Part shown: piece by piece, positions 17,017-24,401 of the stretch
Position numbering within the stretch: the stretch's first letter is position 1
Layout: each line of letters opens with the position of its first letter
Assembly (NCBI GenBank): GCA_937960785.1
Contig: CALGOZ010000151.1
Location: 1 to 28,099, forward strand
Direction of reading: 5' to 3'
Origin: an uncultured Pseudogracilibacillus sp.
GTDB lineage: Bacteria > Bacillota > Bacilli > Bacillales > Amphibacillaceae
DNA length: 28,099 nucleotides
Notes under the pieces: generated by a model
The model's database searches: none
The model's input: the letters and a program-made list of their open reading frames with translations, nothing else
Told to the model about the DNA's origin: nothing
Made by a program: the position numbers and the translations under genes

Positions 17017-17394
17017 CTATTTAATTAAACGAAAAATAAACGGAAAACGATAATATTCTCCTTGGTAACTTTTATAAGCCCCTAAAATTATAAATATGAA
17101 AAATACAATCGAAATAAGCGGTACCAATACAAGACCGATACCAATAAAAATTGTAATAGCTGCGACTAACTCATAGACGAAAAAAGAAATGATTAGATTA
17201 AAATATTCTTTTCCGTGATGATCGATATATTCAGACTCATTTCGTTTTAATAACCAAATAAGAAGGGGACCGATAATTGCAGTAAAAAAATTAAGTAAGT
17301 AAATTAAGAGGCTAAACGTTTTCTCTTCACTTGTCGGTACAGAGTTAACCTCATTACCGTCTATAATAATTGTGTTTTTAAATCGATCCGTCAT
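17017..17394 (-). CDS. DUF4870 membrane protein
   Basis: About 125 aa with three hydrophobic segments (near residues 24-45, 64-83 and 84-106). The block TFSLLIYLLNFFTAIIGPLLIWLLKR followed by DHHGKEYFNLIIS is the DUF4870 (Tic20-like) pattern; function unknown in bacteria. I place the start at the ATG ending at 17394 because GGAAGGA then sits nine bases upstream. The ATG at 17403 overlaps that site. Upstream (17404-17489) is AT-rich with two TATAAT-like sequences, then the repeat element begins. Confidence 0.78.
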   Translation of the reverse strand: MTDRFKNTIIIDGNEVNSVPTSEEKTFSLLIYLLNFFTAIIGPLLIWLLKRNESEYIDHHGKEYFNLIISFFVYELVAAITIFIGIGLVLVPLISIVFFIFIILGAYKSYQGEYYRFPFIFRLIK

Positions 17395-17530
17395 GTTAAT
17401 CATTCCTTCCCGCTCTATCGGTAAATTAACTTATATTATAACACGTTATAGCATTATACACTACACCTTTTGAGAAAATATCGTTATCCAATAAAAAGGG
17501 GCTGGGACATACCTTAGCCAATAAAATGAC

Positions 17531-17553
17531 GGTGTTCAATTAAACTGAGCACC
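17531..17553 (+). terminator. 5' hairpin of the repeat element (terminator-like)
   Basis: GGTGTTCA (17531-17538) pairs with TGAGCACC (17546-17553), one G-T wobble, followed by ATTCTTTGTTTTT. The equivalent hairpin in the copy at 27615-27637 keeps pairing although a G-C pair has become A-T. It points into the element. Confidence 0.6.
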
Positions 17554-17741
17554 ATTCTTTGTTTTTATGTCTACTTGGGGAGGTGACGTTTTATTCAGCT
17601 GTAGCATTAAAACCTTTCGTCGTATCACTTTGCTGGGTAAGTTTTTTAAAAAATATTTAAACAACCTTCTCCGCGAGCCAGTTTACACGTGAAAACGTTA
17701 GAACCTACTCATCATGGTTAAATTAAGCGGGATGTCTATTT

Positions 17742-18314
17742 AAACTTACTTGGCTGGATCTTTTGTTGAGTAAGTTAGCTGTTATTTTTCGGTTACATTT
17801 ACCTAGTAGGAACTTCTGTTGGGTAAGTGTATTCACCTAGGCGTTCCATCTTATTTAGCAGAGGCTTCTACTGAGTAAGACAATAAACAAAAGCTTCATA
17901 CCTTACTCAGCGTAACACTTTACTGAGTAAATCCACGTACAAAAACGTTTCAACTTACTCAGTGGATCGCTTCACCATGTAAGTCTACATACAAAAGCAT
18001 TTCAACTTACACAGTGGATCGCTTCACCATGTAAGTCTACATACAAAAGCATTTCAACTTACACAGTGGAGGCTTCTGCTGTGTAAGTCTATGTACAAAA
18101 TCGTTTCAACTTACTCACTGGAACCCCCCAATGGGTAAGTCAACGTGCAAAAGCATTTTAACTTACTCAATAGAGCGCCTTGCCAAATAAGTTAGTGAGA
18201 AACAAGATCTCATCTTACACACTGGAAGCTTCTACTGAGAAAGTTTACGTACAAAATCTTTTCAACTTACTCAGCGGGCTCGCCCACTAAGTAAGTCAAT
18301 AAACAAAACGCTTA
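17742..18314 (+). repeat. Tandem array of eleven 52-bp units
   Basis: Unit starts (CAACTTAC or a variant): 17742, about 17795, 17847, 17899, 17951, 18003, 18055, 18107, 18159, 18211, 18263. From 17847 on every step is exactly 52. Each unit has a left arm ACTTACTCAGT-like, a loop near GGAGGCTTCT, a right arm ACTGAGTAAGT-like, then a linker TCTACGTACAAAAGCATTT-like. Units at 17951 and 18003 differ at one base. The most diverged are at 17795 and 18159. Confidence 0.92.
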
Positions 18315-18575
18315 AAACTTTTCTGGCTCGGGGAGATTTTAGCCATAAATCTTACTCACTCTTGAGGAATTGGAGCTAAACTTTCAATAAAACCACCCAC
18401 CGCGGGAAGATATGAGGTACAGTTTCAATAAAATTTCCCCAGCGTGGGGTAACTTTGAGTAATTCTTTATTAAAACTTCTATAAACGAAGCCAGATTTAC
18501 AATCATGATAATCAACTTAAAATAAATATAGCTAAAATAAATAATAAATACAAAATAGGTTTCTGAATAAAATAA

Positions 18576-18618
18576 GGATGGACTGAGTTCCTACATCATA
18601 AAGAAATTCAGTCCATCC
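18576..18618 (-). terminator. 3' hairpin of the repeat element; terminator for the rhodanese gene
   Basis: GGATGGACTGA (18576-18586) pairs with TCAGTCCATCC (18608-18618), with the stem extending inward imperfectly. On the minus strand it is followed by TTATTTTATT. It would end transcription leaving the rhodanese gene at 18659, before the array. Confidence 0.75.
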
Positions 18619-18658
18619 ATTCGATTAAGGTTGGTGTTGTCCCAGCCTTTATTAAAAT

Positions 18659-18973
18659 TTATTCTGTTTTCTTAACGAGTTTACCTTGCCAACCGAGCAT
18701 TCCATCGATGACATTCATCGTTTGTAAACCATGCATTTCAAGCAATTTACAAGCGACTTCACTTCGACTACCTGAATGACAGATGATTGCGTATCGTTTA
18801 TTGCGATCTAATTGGCTAGTTTTGTGAAGTAATTGTTGAAGAGGTATATGAATTGCTTCCGGAACTTTACCCATTTCCAGTTCAAACGATTCTCGTACAT
18901 CGATTACTTCTATTGCTTCTTTTTTATTTAAAAGCGCTTCAAGCTGAGACGCTGTAATTTGTTCCAACTTCAC
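18659..18973 (-). CDS. Single-domain rhodanese (sulfurtransferase)
   Basis: Cytoplasmic protein of 104 aa, one rhodanese domain. EVIDVRESFELEMGKVPEAI (22-41) and the active-site loop ICHSGSRS with Cys65 are complete, so persulfide transfer is expected. GTG start with AAAGGA a few bases upstream. It lies 68 bases after the CstR-type repressor gene and has its own promoter (TTGACT-N17-TATCAT) with a repressor operator on it, so it is probably induced by reactive sulfur species. No sulfide:quinone oxidoreductase or persulfide dioxygenase is nearby. Confidence 0.9.
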   Translation of the reverse strand: MKLEQITASQLEALLNKKEAIEVIDVRESFELEMGKVPEAIHIPLQQLLHKTSQLDRNKRYAIICHSGSRSEVACKLLEMHGLQTMNVIDGMLGWQGKLVKKTE

Positions 18974-18992
18974 TCTTCCTTTCCTAAAGAAA

Positions 18993-19008
18993 ATACCGCA
19001 AAGGGTAT
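18993..19008 (-). promoter_or_regulatory. CstR-type operator ahead of the rhodanese gene
   Basis: ATACC-N6-GGTAT, 16 bases, overlapping the -10 TATCAT (complement of 19007-19012) of a promoter whose -35 TTGACT is the complement of 19030-19035 (17-base spacer). Confidence 0.7.
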
Positions 19009-19035
19009 GATAACGGAAAGGAAAGAAAGAGTCAA
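19007..19035 (-). promoter_or_regulatory. SigA promoter of the rhodanese gene
   Basis: TTGACT, 17-base spacer, TATCAT read on the minus strand, between the repressor gene and the rhodanese. The -35 lies just downstream of the repressor stop region. Confidence 0.6.
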
Positions 19036-19041
19036 CTAATT

Positions 19042-19299
19042 TTATCGACTTTTTACGAATAAATCTACCGCTTCCTTTAATAATTCGTCCTTTTCCTCTG
19101 ACTTTGACTCATCTTGCATACAAGTAATTAAATTCGTACTTACAACAACACCAATAGTACGGTCGATTGCAGAGCGGGCTGCGGAAAGTTGCGTTACGAT
19201 ATCTTTACAATCTTTTCCTTCTTCCATCATACGTAAGACACCTTTTATTTGCCCTTCTACTCGACGTAGACGGTTTTTAACCTTTTGATCGTACTGCAC
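19042..19299 (-). CDS. cstR: CsoR/CstR-family persulfide-sensing repressor
   Basis: All-helical DUF156 repressor of 85 aa. Cys31 (GKDCKDIV) and Cys60 (NLITCMQD) are present, while the His and second Cys that complete the CsoR copper site are absent. This Cys31/Cys60 pair matches CstR, which senses persulfides by disulfide or polysulfide cross-linking. Conserved RLRRVEGQIKGVLRMM (11-26) lies on the DNA-contacting helix. GTG start with GAGGAG eight bases upstream. The neighbouring rhodanese and two matching operators support the assignment; the symbol is by family analogy. Confidence 0.85.
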   Translation of the reverse strand: MQYDQKVKNRLRRVEGQIKGVLRMMEEGKDCKDIVTQLSAARSAIDRTIGVVVSTNLITCMQDESKSEEKDELLKEAVDLFVKSR

Positions 19300-19332
19300 T
19301 CCCTCTACTCCTCTCTATATTAAGCTAACCTT

Positions 19333-19361
19333 ATTTTATACCCTTGATGGTATGTTGTCAA
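19333..19361 (-). promoter_or_regulatory. cstR promoter with embedded operator
   Basis: On the minus strand TTGACA (complement of 19356-19361), 17-base spacer, TAAAAT (complement of 19333-19338). The ATACC-N6-GGTAT operator at 19338-19353 fills the spacer, so the repressor should shut its own gene. The rest of 19362-19551 is AT-rich apart from the terminator at 19469. Confidence 0.75.
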
Positions 19362-19468
19362 AATAACTATGTTTCCTTTTTATACTTTGTCGCTTGAGCA
19401 TAAACATTCAAATCTAGTTAAAATATTTATTTTAAATTATAATCTATCCTTTTAGGCAGGCAAATAAA

Positions 19469-19504
19469 AACATTCGAACAACAATCCTGTCCTGTCCGAA
19501 TGTT
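19469..19504 (-). terminator. Terminator of the MBL-fold hydrolase gene
   Basis: AACATTCG (19469-19476) pairs with CGAATGTT (19497-19504). T-rich sequence follows on both strands (TTTTTATTT on minus, TTTATTTTAT on plus). It serves the minus-strand gene ending at 19552. Confidence 0.7.
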
Positions 19505-19551
19505 TTATTTTATATATTTATTCCAACATAATATTACGGAAAAACCTTTTA

Positions 19552-20541
19552 TTATAGCCGCTTTCTTCTTGCTCGCTCGTAATAGTACACTCCATCCTTA
19601 ACGGTATATTTAATCCGACCTTTATATACGAGACGATCGATATGTCCAATCACTTCACTCATAATAAGTGGAAACACAGACTCGTAACGATCTTTATAAA
19701 TTTCTTTTGCTACATCGGCAGGTGTCCGTGGTTGATATAACAATTGTAAAATTAATTCACCTTTTTTGTTAATTCGTTCTAATTTCTTATCGACAGTCTT
19801 TTCCATGTTAGTAATAGTTTCACCATGGCCAGAATAAGCAATTTTTGTCGGTATGTCGTACATTCGCTCTAAAGACTTCTCATACGTAATAAGTGACTTC
19901 AAGCGATTACCTTTTATATCCATATCAACAAGGGCATTGCTCGACATATGTTTAATGACGTGATCTCCTACTAATAATGTTTCGGTTTCTTTATGATGAA
20001 AAACGATATGATCTAACGCATGTCCGGGAACTTCATAGACGTCAAAACCGAAAATTCGGTCACCTTCTTTTAATGTATGAATATTGTCAGTTATAACTTT
20101 GCGCTCATTATGTTCACCGTACCAATGAAGGCGGGCTTCTTCCATTTCAACTAAATGAGCTTCCACACCCATCATTGTATATAACGAATTGAAAAATTTT
20201 ACCCTACGTTTAAAAAAGTCCGGATCTCTCTTTAAACGAACGAGTGCATCTTTATGGACATAAACTGGTATATCATGCTGTTCGGTTACTTTATTTACGA
20301 GCCCTATATGATCGAAATGAGAATGCGTAAGTAATATCGCGTCTAAATCCTTCAGGGAAAAACCATTTTTAGATAACGTTTTCAACAAATGTTTCCAAGA
20401 GACCTCATCGTCAAATCCAGCATCGACTAAAAATAACTTCCCCTCATTTTTAACAATATAAAAATTAAAAGAGCGTAAATTTTCAGCCTCTGTTTCAATA
20501 ACAACAGGATAAATCTCTGGTGCCTTAACCTTAGTAATCAT
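19552..20541 (-). CDS. Metallo-beta-lactamase-fold hydrolase
   Basis: Cytoplasmic protein of 329 aa. Metal ligands HSHFDH (His73, His75, Asp77, His78), His174 in VPGHALDH, Asp193 in VGDHV and His239 in SGHGE make a complete dinuclear zinc site. An extra C-terminal helical region of about 75 residues resembles a winged-helix-like tail found in broad MBL-fold hydrolases (YqjP/LACTB2-type). ATG start with AGGGGAAAC upstream. Single-gene unit, divergent from the DUF421 gene. Substrate unknown; a thioester or phosphodiester are the common possibilities. Confidence 0.85.
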   Translation of the reverse strand: MITKVKAPEIYPVVIETEAENLRSFNFYIVKNEGKLFLVDAGFDDEVSWKHLLKTLSKNGFSLKDLDAILLTHSHFDHIGLVNKVTEQHDIPVYVHKDALVRLKRDPDFFKRRVKFFNSLYTMMGVEAHLVEMEEARLHWYGEHNERKVITDNIHTLKEGDRIFGFDVYEVPGHALDHIVFHHKETETLLVGDHVIKHMSSNALVDMDIKGNRLKSLITYEKSLERMYDIPTKIAYSGHGETITNMEKTVDKKLERINKKGELILQLLYQPRTPADVAKEIYKDRYESVFPLIMSEVIGHIDRLVYKGRIKYTVKDGVYYYERARRKRL

Positions 20542-20652
20542 TAGTTTCCCCTAACCTTCTTTCATTCTAGTGTATCATATGCAACAATTACGAATATATT
20601 TTTATGTTTAACACACGTTATATATACATAATCGTAGCGGAGGATGTAATAT

Positions 20653-21369
20653 ATGACTAATTTATTTCCAATGTTTTATGAAACATTATTTGGAATTACT
20701 GCTCTTTTCATTTTAACGAAACTGTTAGGTAAAACGCAAATATCTCAACTGACGGCTTTTGATTTCATTGCAGCGATTGTTCTCGGTGAATTAGTGGGAA
20801 ACGCACTATTTGATAAAGAAGCAGGAATTAAAGAAATTGGCTTCGTTATCTTAGTATGGGGTGTTATTCTCTATATTATTGAAATGATTACACAAAAGTT
20901 TAAAGGCTCACGATTTTTACTAGAAGGGAAACCGGCCTTAATCATCCATAAAGGGGAACTAATTTATGAAGAAATGCGAAAAAATAAAATTGATATAAAC
21001 GAGGTCCAACAACTATTACGCGGAAAAGATGTATTTGCCATTCAAGAAGTAGAGTATGCCATTTTGGAAACAAATGGGGAAATTTCCGTCTTGAAAAAAT
21101 CTCAATTCGATAGTCCAACCCGTGAAGATATGAAAATTGTGCCGACTAAAGCAGAAATGGCTTTTACTTTAATTAATGATGGTGAAATTATTCATGATAA
21201 TTTAGAGGAAATTGATCGAACGGAAACTTGGTTACAAAACGAATTACGAAAACAAAATTTTGAAAAAGTTGAAGATGTCTTCTATGCGGAATATACCAAG
21301 GATAAACCATTATTTATCCAACCTTATATAAAAATCAAACATAAGGATTACAAAAAAAAGAAGCAATAA
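20653..21369 (+). CDS. DUF421 (YetF/YrbG-type) membrane protein
   Basis: Protein of 238 aa with three N-terminal membrane helices (near 9-22, 37-51, 62-79) followed by two small soluble beta domains. LLGKTQISQLTAFDFIAAIVLGELVGN is the DUF421 signature block (24-50). B. subtilis has several paralogues (YetF, YdfS, YrbG, YkjA); some relatives affect spore properties, but function here is not assignable. ATG start with GGAGGATG upstream. It shares a terminator with the opposing gene at 21419. Confidence 0.85.
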   Translation: MTNLFPMFYETLFGITALFILTKLLGKTQISQLTAFDFIAAIVLGELVGNALFDKEAGIKEIGFVILVWGVILYIIEMITQKFKGSRFLLEGKPALIIHKGELIYEEMRKNKIDINEVQQLLRGKDVFAIQEVEYAILETNGEISVLKKSQFDSPTREDMKIVPTKAEMAFTLINDGEIIHDNLEEIDRTETWLQNELRKQNFEKVEDVFYAEYTKDKPLFIQPYIKIKHKDYKKKKQ

Positions 21370-21372
21370 TAA

Positions 21373-21413
21373 AAACGTGTTCATCTTAAACTTTTACTAA
21401 GATGGACACGTTT
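21373..21413. terminator. Bidirectional terminator
   Basis: AAACGTGTTCATCTTA (21373-21388) pairs with TAAGATGGACACGTTT (21398-21413), 16 bp with one G-T wobble, between two convergent genes. Confidence 0.85.
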
Positions 21414-21418
21414 AACTT

Positions 21419-21685
21419 TTACACTTGCACATTAATTTGTTCGCCCTTTCCTTCAACCTTCCCTTTATCTAGGGAAAATCTTTTCTTTCTTCGTTGTTCA
21501 TGGTCTCTCTTTTGCCGACGAGCTTGTTCATACAACAATTGACGATTTGGTTCTTCATCACTTTTGATTGGTCCCAGTTTGATGCGATATTTTCTTTCAA
21601 TATGATAAGGACTTTTTCCCGTGTCTTCTACTCGCCTACGATATTGTTGCCCAGTATAATCGGTAATCGGTAAATAGTAACCCAT
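21419..21685 (-). CDS. Small charged protein, function unknown
   Basis: 88 aa with an aromatic N-terminus (MGYYLPITDYTGQQY) and a very basic, probably helical middle rich in Arg, Lys and Gln (about 50-75). No membrane segment, no known motif. The start is well supported: ATG with GGAGGTG seven bases upstream. It faces the DUF421 gene and is divergent from cotZ. A sporulation role is only a guess from the neighbours. Confidence 0.7.
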   Translation of the reverse strand: MGYYLPITDYTGQQYRRRVEDTGKSPYHIERKYRIKLGPIKSDEEPNRQLLYEQARRQKRDHEQRRKKRFSLDKGKVEGKGEQINVQV

Positions 21686-21834
21686 CTCTGTACACCTCCA
21701 TAATTCATTGTTTTAAAAAGATATTTTCCAATTATTTCTCATCTATATCTTATTATACTATATAATCTGAAAATTGAAACAATCTTTTTCCCGGCCCATT
21801 CGGATAAGTGCCTACACGACAACTAACAAAACGA

Positions 21835-21863
21835 CATAGTCTATTATCGACTATACGATAGTC
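21835..21863 (+). promoter_or_regulatory. Possible SigK promoter and ATAGTC repeats ahead of cotZ
   Basis: CATAGTCTA (21835-21843) matches the SigK -10 form CATA-N3-TA, with ACAC at 21814-21817 as a possible -35. Late mother-cell expression would fit a coat gene. The same stretch holds ATAGTC (21836-21841), GACTAT (21849-21854) and ATAGTC (21858-21863), alternating inverted half-sites. Confidence 0.5.
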
Positions 21864-21892
21864 CATCAATCAAACGAAAGGGGAATTTCATA

Positions 21893-22357
21893 ATGGGTTG
21901 TGGAACGTGCGGTAAAGATTATCGCTCTGGTAGCTGTGTGTGCAATATTTTAAGGGATATTGCTCGAGCACAAAAAGATATTACAGAGATGGAATGTCAA
22001 ACGAGTTGCGAAAGATCAATTAGCGATTTACTCGGCGAAACAGAAGTACCAAATCATTTAGATACGATTCCGTTCATTTTATATTGTAAAGATTCATGCA
22101 AACCATTTAAAGGCTATGGTGCTCATGCAAGGGACGTTGGAAAAATGGTCGCAAGCTTTTACTTCCGAGTAAAAAGTGTAACAGATGATGGATGTGCAGT
22201 TGTAGAATTATTACGGGACCCTAATTGCGGCAATGTAAATCCTCATAATCCAATGGATCAGCATACAAAACACTTACGAGCTACAGGGATTTGCATGACC
22301 ATCGACTGCAAGTGCTTCTGTCATATTACGTGCTTACCAGCGATTCGTGCTTTTTAA
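21893..22357 (+). CDS. cotZ: CotZ/CotY-family spore coat (crust) protein
   Basis: 154 aa with 15 cysteines, including the N-terminal CGTC (3-6) and the C-terminal cluster MTIDCKCFCHITC. The HLRATGICMTIDCKCFC region and the central DLLGETEVPNHLDTIPFILYCK region are typical of CotY/CotZ, proteins that self-assemble by disulfides into the outermost spore layer. ATG start with AAAGGGG upstream. Only one such gene is present here, where B. subtilis has cotY and cotZ in tandem. It converges with a CotO-type gene, matching the B. subtilis cotO-cotZ neighbourhood. Confidence 0.92.
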   Translation: MGCGTCGKDYRSGSCVCNILRDIARAQKDITEMECQTSCERSISDLLGETEVPNHLDTIPFILYCKDSCKPFKGYGAHARDVGKMVASFYFRVKSVTDDGCAVVELLRDPNCGNVNPHNPMDQHTKHLRATGICMTIDCKCFCHITCLPAIRAF

Positions 22358-22386
22358 ACTAGACGTAGGAATATAACTACTACGGA

Positions 22387-22424
22387 AGAAAGCGGACTGA
22401 AATGAAAAGATCAGTCCGCTTTCT
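22387..22424. terminator. Bidirectional terminator-like hairpin between cotZ and cotO
   Basis: AGAAAGCGGACTGA (22387-22400) and TCAGTCCGCTTTCT (22411-22424), perfect 14-bp stem with a ten-base loop. Only a weak T-run on either side. Confidence 0.75.
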
Positions 22425-22452
22425 AATACTTATTATATATACAATAATCCTT

Positions 22453-22809
22453 TTATAATCCAAGTAATTCGATTTCTAGAATTGCTTCGATTGGTACAGT
22501 TTTACGCTCTCTTCCAAGATGAAGTAGCTCGATTGTATCGTTATGTTTTGCTTCAATCGTTCCATAATAAGTTTCTTGTTCCGTAATCACTTTACAACGT
22601 AACTGAAAATAGGTACGTGGTAATTCAAGTAAATAATTAATTTTTCCTTCAATTGAACGGTGATGAAAGGATTTAGTTTTTTCACTAGCCTGCTTAGGTA
22701 AAATTGTTTTACTAAAGGATGTAAATTCGGTCTGCATATTACGTCTTGGACTTTTTAATTTCGGCTGGGCTATATAAAGTAGTGGTCCATCTTTAAATTT
22801 TTGTTTCAA
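22453..22809 (-). CDS. cotO: CotO-type spore coat morphogenetic protein, short form
   Basis: About 118 aa. The N-terminal PLLYIAQP and the C-terminal half (GKINYLLELPR through VPIEAILEIELLGL) correspond to the two conserved ends of CotO (YjbX), which helps assemble the outer coat. The variable middle is much shorter than in B. subtilis CotO (roughly 225 aa). I place the start at the TTG ending at 22809, six bases after GAGGTG. The GTG at 22818 overlaps that site and is unlikely. Convergent with cotZ. Assignment rests on pattern and context rather than a catalytic motif. Confidence 0.75.
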   Translation of the reverse strand: MKQKFKDGPLLYIAQPKLKSPRRNMQTEFTSFSKTILPKQASEKTKSFHHRSIEGKINYLLELPRTYFQLRCKVITEQETYYGTIEAKHNDTIELLHLGRERKTVPIEAILEIELLGL

Positions 22810-22909
22810 GTAGCTCACCTCATCATTTCAAAATTCATTCTCATTATATGAGCCTAAATAATTTCTGTGCGAATTTTGAAATTGTAGTGAGTTTGTTGCA
22901 ATTGTTCAT

Positions 22910-24280
22910 TTATAACAACATCGAAATAAATACAGTTGCTAAACCGAAGTAAATAATAACAGACGTAATGTCGTTTAACGTCGTAATAAAAGGACCGGAA
23001 GCAACGGCCGGGTCAATTTTCAAACGTTCCATTAATAGGGGAATAATTGCTCCAGATAAGGTCGCAACTGTTAAGGTTGTAAGTAAAGCAATTCCTACTA
23101 AGATACCTAAGAATACATTACCTTTCCATATATAAATTAGCGGTATGACAATAAGGGCGGTGGAGCCACCGACGAGAATTCCAGTTAAAATTTCTCGGAA
23201 AATAAGTTTAAATCGATTTTCTTTGCCGTAATCACCAACAGCTAACCCACGGACCGCTACGGCTAAAGATTGAGTTCCAGCATTACCAGCCATCCCTGCA
23301 ATTAAAGGGATAAAAATTGCAACGATTGGTACCTCTTCCAATGTTTCTTCAAAACCACTTATTAAGCTAGCTGTAATCATTCCTAAAAACAATAAAATTA
23401 CTAGCCAAGGAAGACGCTTTTTCGCCGATTGAAATGGATTTGTATCTCTTGAGTCAACGTCAGAAATCGCAGCGAACTTCGAGTAATCTTCACTCGCTTC
23501 TTCATCCATAACATCTAAAATATCGTCGACCGTAATGATCCCAAGTAAATGATTTTGAAAATCAACGACCGGAAGTGCAAGCAAATCGTAGTCCCGCATC
23601 ATTTGTGCGACTGCTTCTTGATCTTTTCCGACAGAAACGGAAACGACATTTTCACTCATTAAATTTTTAATAATTTCTTCTTCATCCGAGACAATTAAAT
23701 CCCGTAACGATAAAACACCGACTAATCGTTTCGCTTCATCTAATACGTACGTATAATAAATCGTCTCCGCATTCGGTGCTTTTTCTTTCATAAAGGTTAA
23801 CGTATCTTTTACTGTCTGCGTCTCAAGGATAGATACGTATTCTGTCGTCATAATACTTCCAGCAGTTTTCTCCTCATAATGGAGTAATTCTTTAATTTGC
23901 CGTGCCGGTTCTTCCTCCATTAAGGCGAGAAAGCTTGCCACTTCATCGATTGATAATTCTTTTAAAATATCGACAGCGTCATCAACAGCCATTTCCGCAA
24001 AGACCATCGTTGCAAAATGAGGGTCCATCTCCGTAATAAATTTTTCCGTATGTTCAAGGTCGATATTTTCCATCACTTCAGACATTTCCCTAGGTGATAA
24101 ATACGCATATATATTCATCCGTTCCGGTTTGGGTAACGTAAGGAAAAACATCGCTTGATCATACGGATGCATGTCGAGAAATCGTTCACGAAACGCTTCT
24201 AATTCATTTTCTTCTAATAAAGTCGCTAAATCGACTCTTTGTTCAACAGATGTTTCCACGTTATTTGCCACAATTTTCAC
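22910..24280 (-). CDS. mgtE: MgtE magnesium channel/transporter
   Basis: 456 aa: cytosolic MgtE N-domain (to about 125), a CBS pair (about 130-255) that gates by sensing Mg2+, a plug helix, then five membrane helices (about 288-456). The pore segment AGMAGNAGTQSLAV and PAVASGPFITTLNDITS with its conserved Asp are intact. Start taken as GTG ending at 24280 with a weak AAGTGGGT upstream; the GTG three codons later is also possible. I looked for an M-box riboswitch in the 121 bases upstream and saw none, and the space is short for one. Confidence 0.93.
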   Translation of the reverse strand: MKIVANNVETSVEQRVDLATLLEENELEAFRERFLDMHPYDQAMFFLTLPKPERMNIYAYLSPREMSEVMENIDLEHTEKFITEMDPHFATMVFAEMAVDDAVDILKELSIDEVASFLALMEEEPARQIKELLHYEEKTAGSIMTTEYVSILETQTVKDTLTFMKEKAPNAETIYYTYVLDEAKRLVGVLSLRDLIVSDEEEIIKNLMSENVVSVSVGKDQEAVAQMMRDYDLLALPVVDFQNHLLGIITVDDILDVMDEEASEDYSKFAAISDVDSRDTNPFQSAKKRLPWLVILLFLGMITASLISGFEETLEEVPIVAIFIPLIAGMAGNAGTQSLAVAVRGLAVGDYGKENRFKLIFREILTGILVGGSTALIVIPLIYIWKGNVFLGILVGIALLTTLTVATLSGAIIPLLMERLKIDPAVASGPFITTLNDITSVIIYFGLATVFISMLL

Positions 24281-24401
24281 CCACTTTACTATTTTGCAGT
24301 TTGATCTTAAAGAGACATTTTAACAAGGAATAGACCATTCGTAAAACGAAAGCGTAAACTGAGAAATATAATAATCGTTTGTATTTCCTAAATTGATGAA
24401 A

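Larger units (their letters stand above)
17490..18653. repeat. Complete intergenic repeat element with 52-bp tandem hairpin units
   Basis: No reading frame of note. Ends are inverted: GGCTGGGACA (17500-17509) and TGTCCCAGCC (18638-18647), with AATAAA outside each. Inside the left end is a hairpin (17531-17553) and inside the right end another (18576-18618). Between them are a decayed left part (17554-17741), eleven 52-bp units (17742-18314), a region with two 41-bp repeats (about 18377-18460) and an AT-rich stretch. The element lies between divergent-side sequence of the DUF4870 gene and the 3' end of the rhodanese gene, ending about eight bases from its stop codon. The same parts in the same order occur at 1-575 and 27590-28099. 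Confidence 0.88.

Noticed and set aside
17742..18314. CRISPR array
   Set aside because: Repeats are regularly spaced and palindromic, but the stretches between palindromes are conserved, not unique spacers, and no cas genes are present.
17742..18314. GTAAGT as splice sites or intron remnants
   Set aside because: Bacterial context; the motif is simply one arm of an inverted repeat.
17490..18653. Repetitive protein gene in the array
   Set aside because: No long open frame in any of six frames; 52 is not a multiple of three.
24281..24401. M-box magnesium riboswitch ahead of mgtE
   Set aside because: The gap is only 121 bases and shows none of the conserved helices I would expect.
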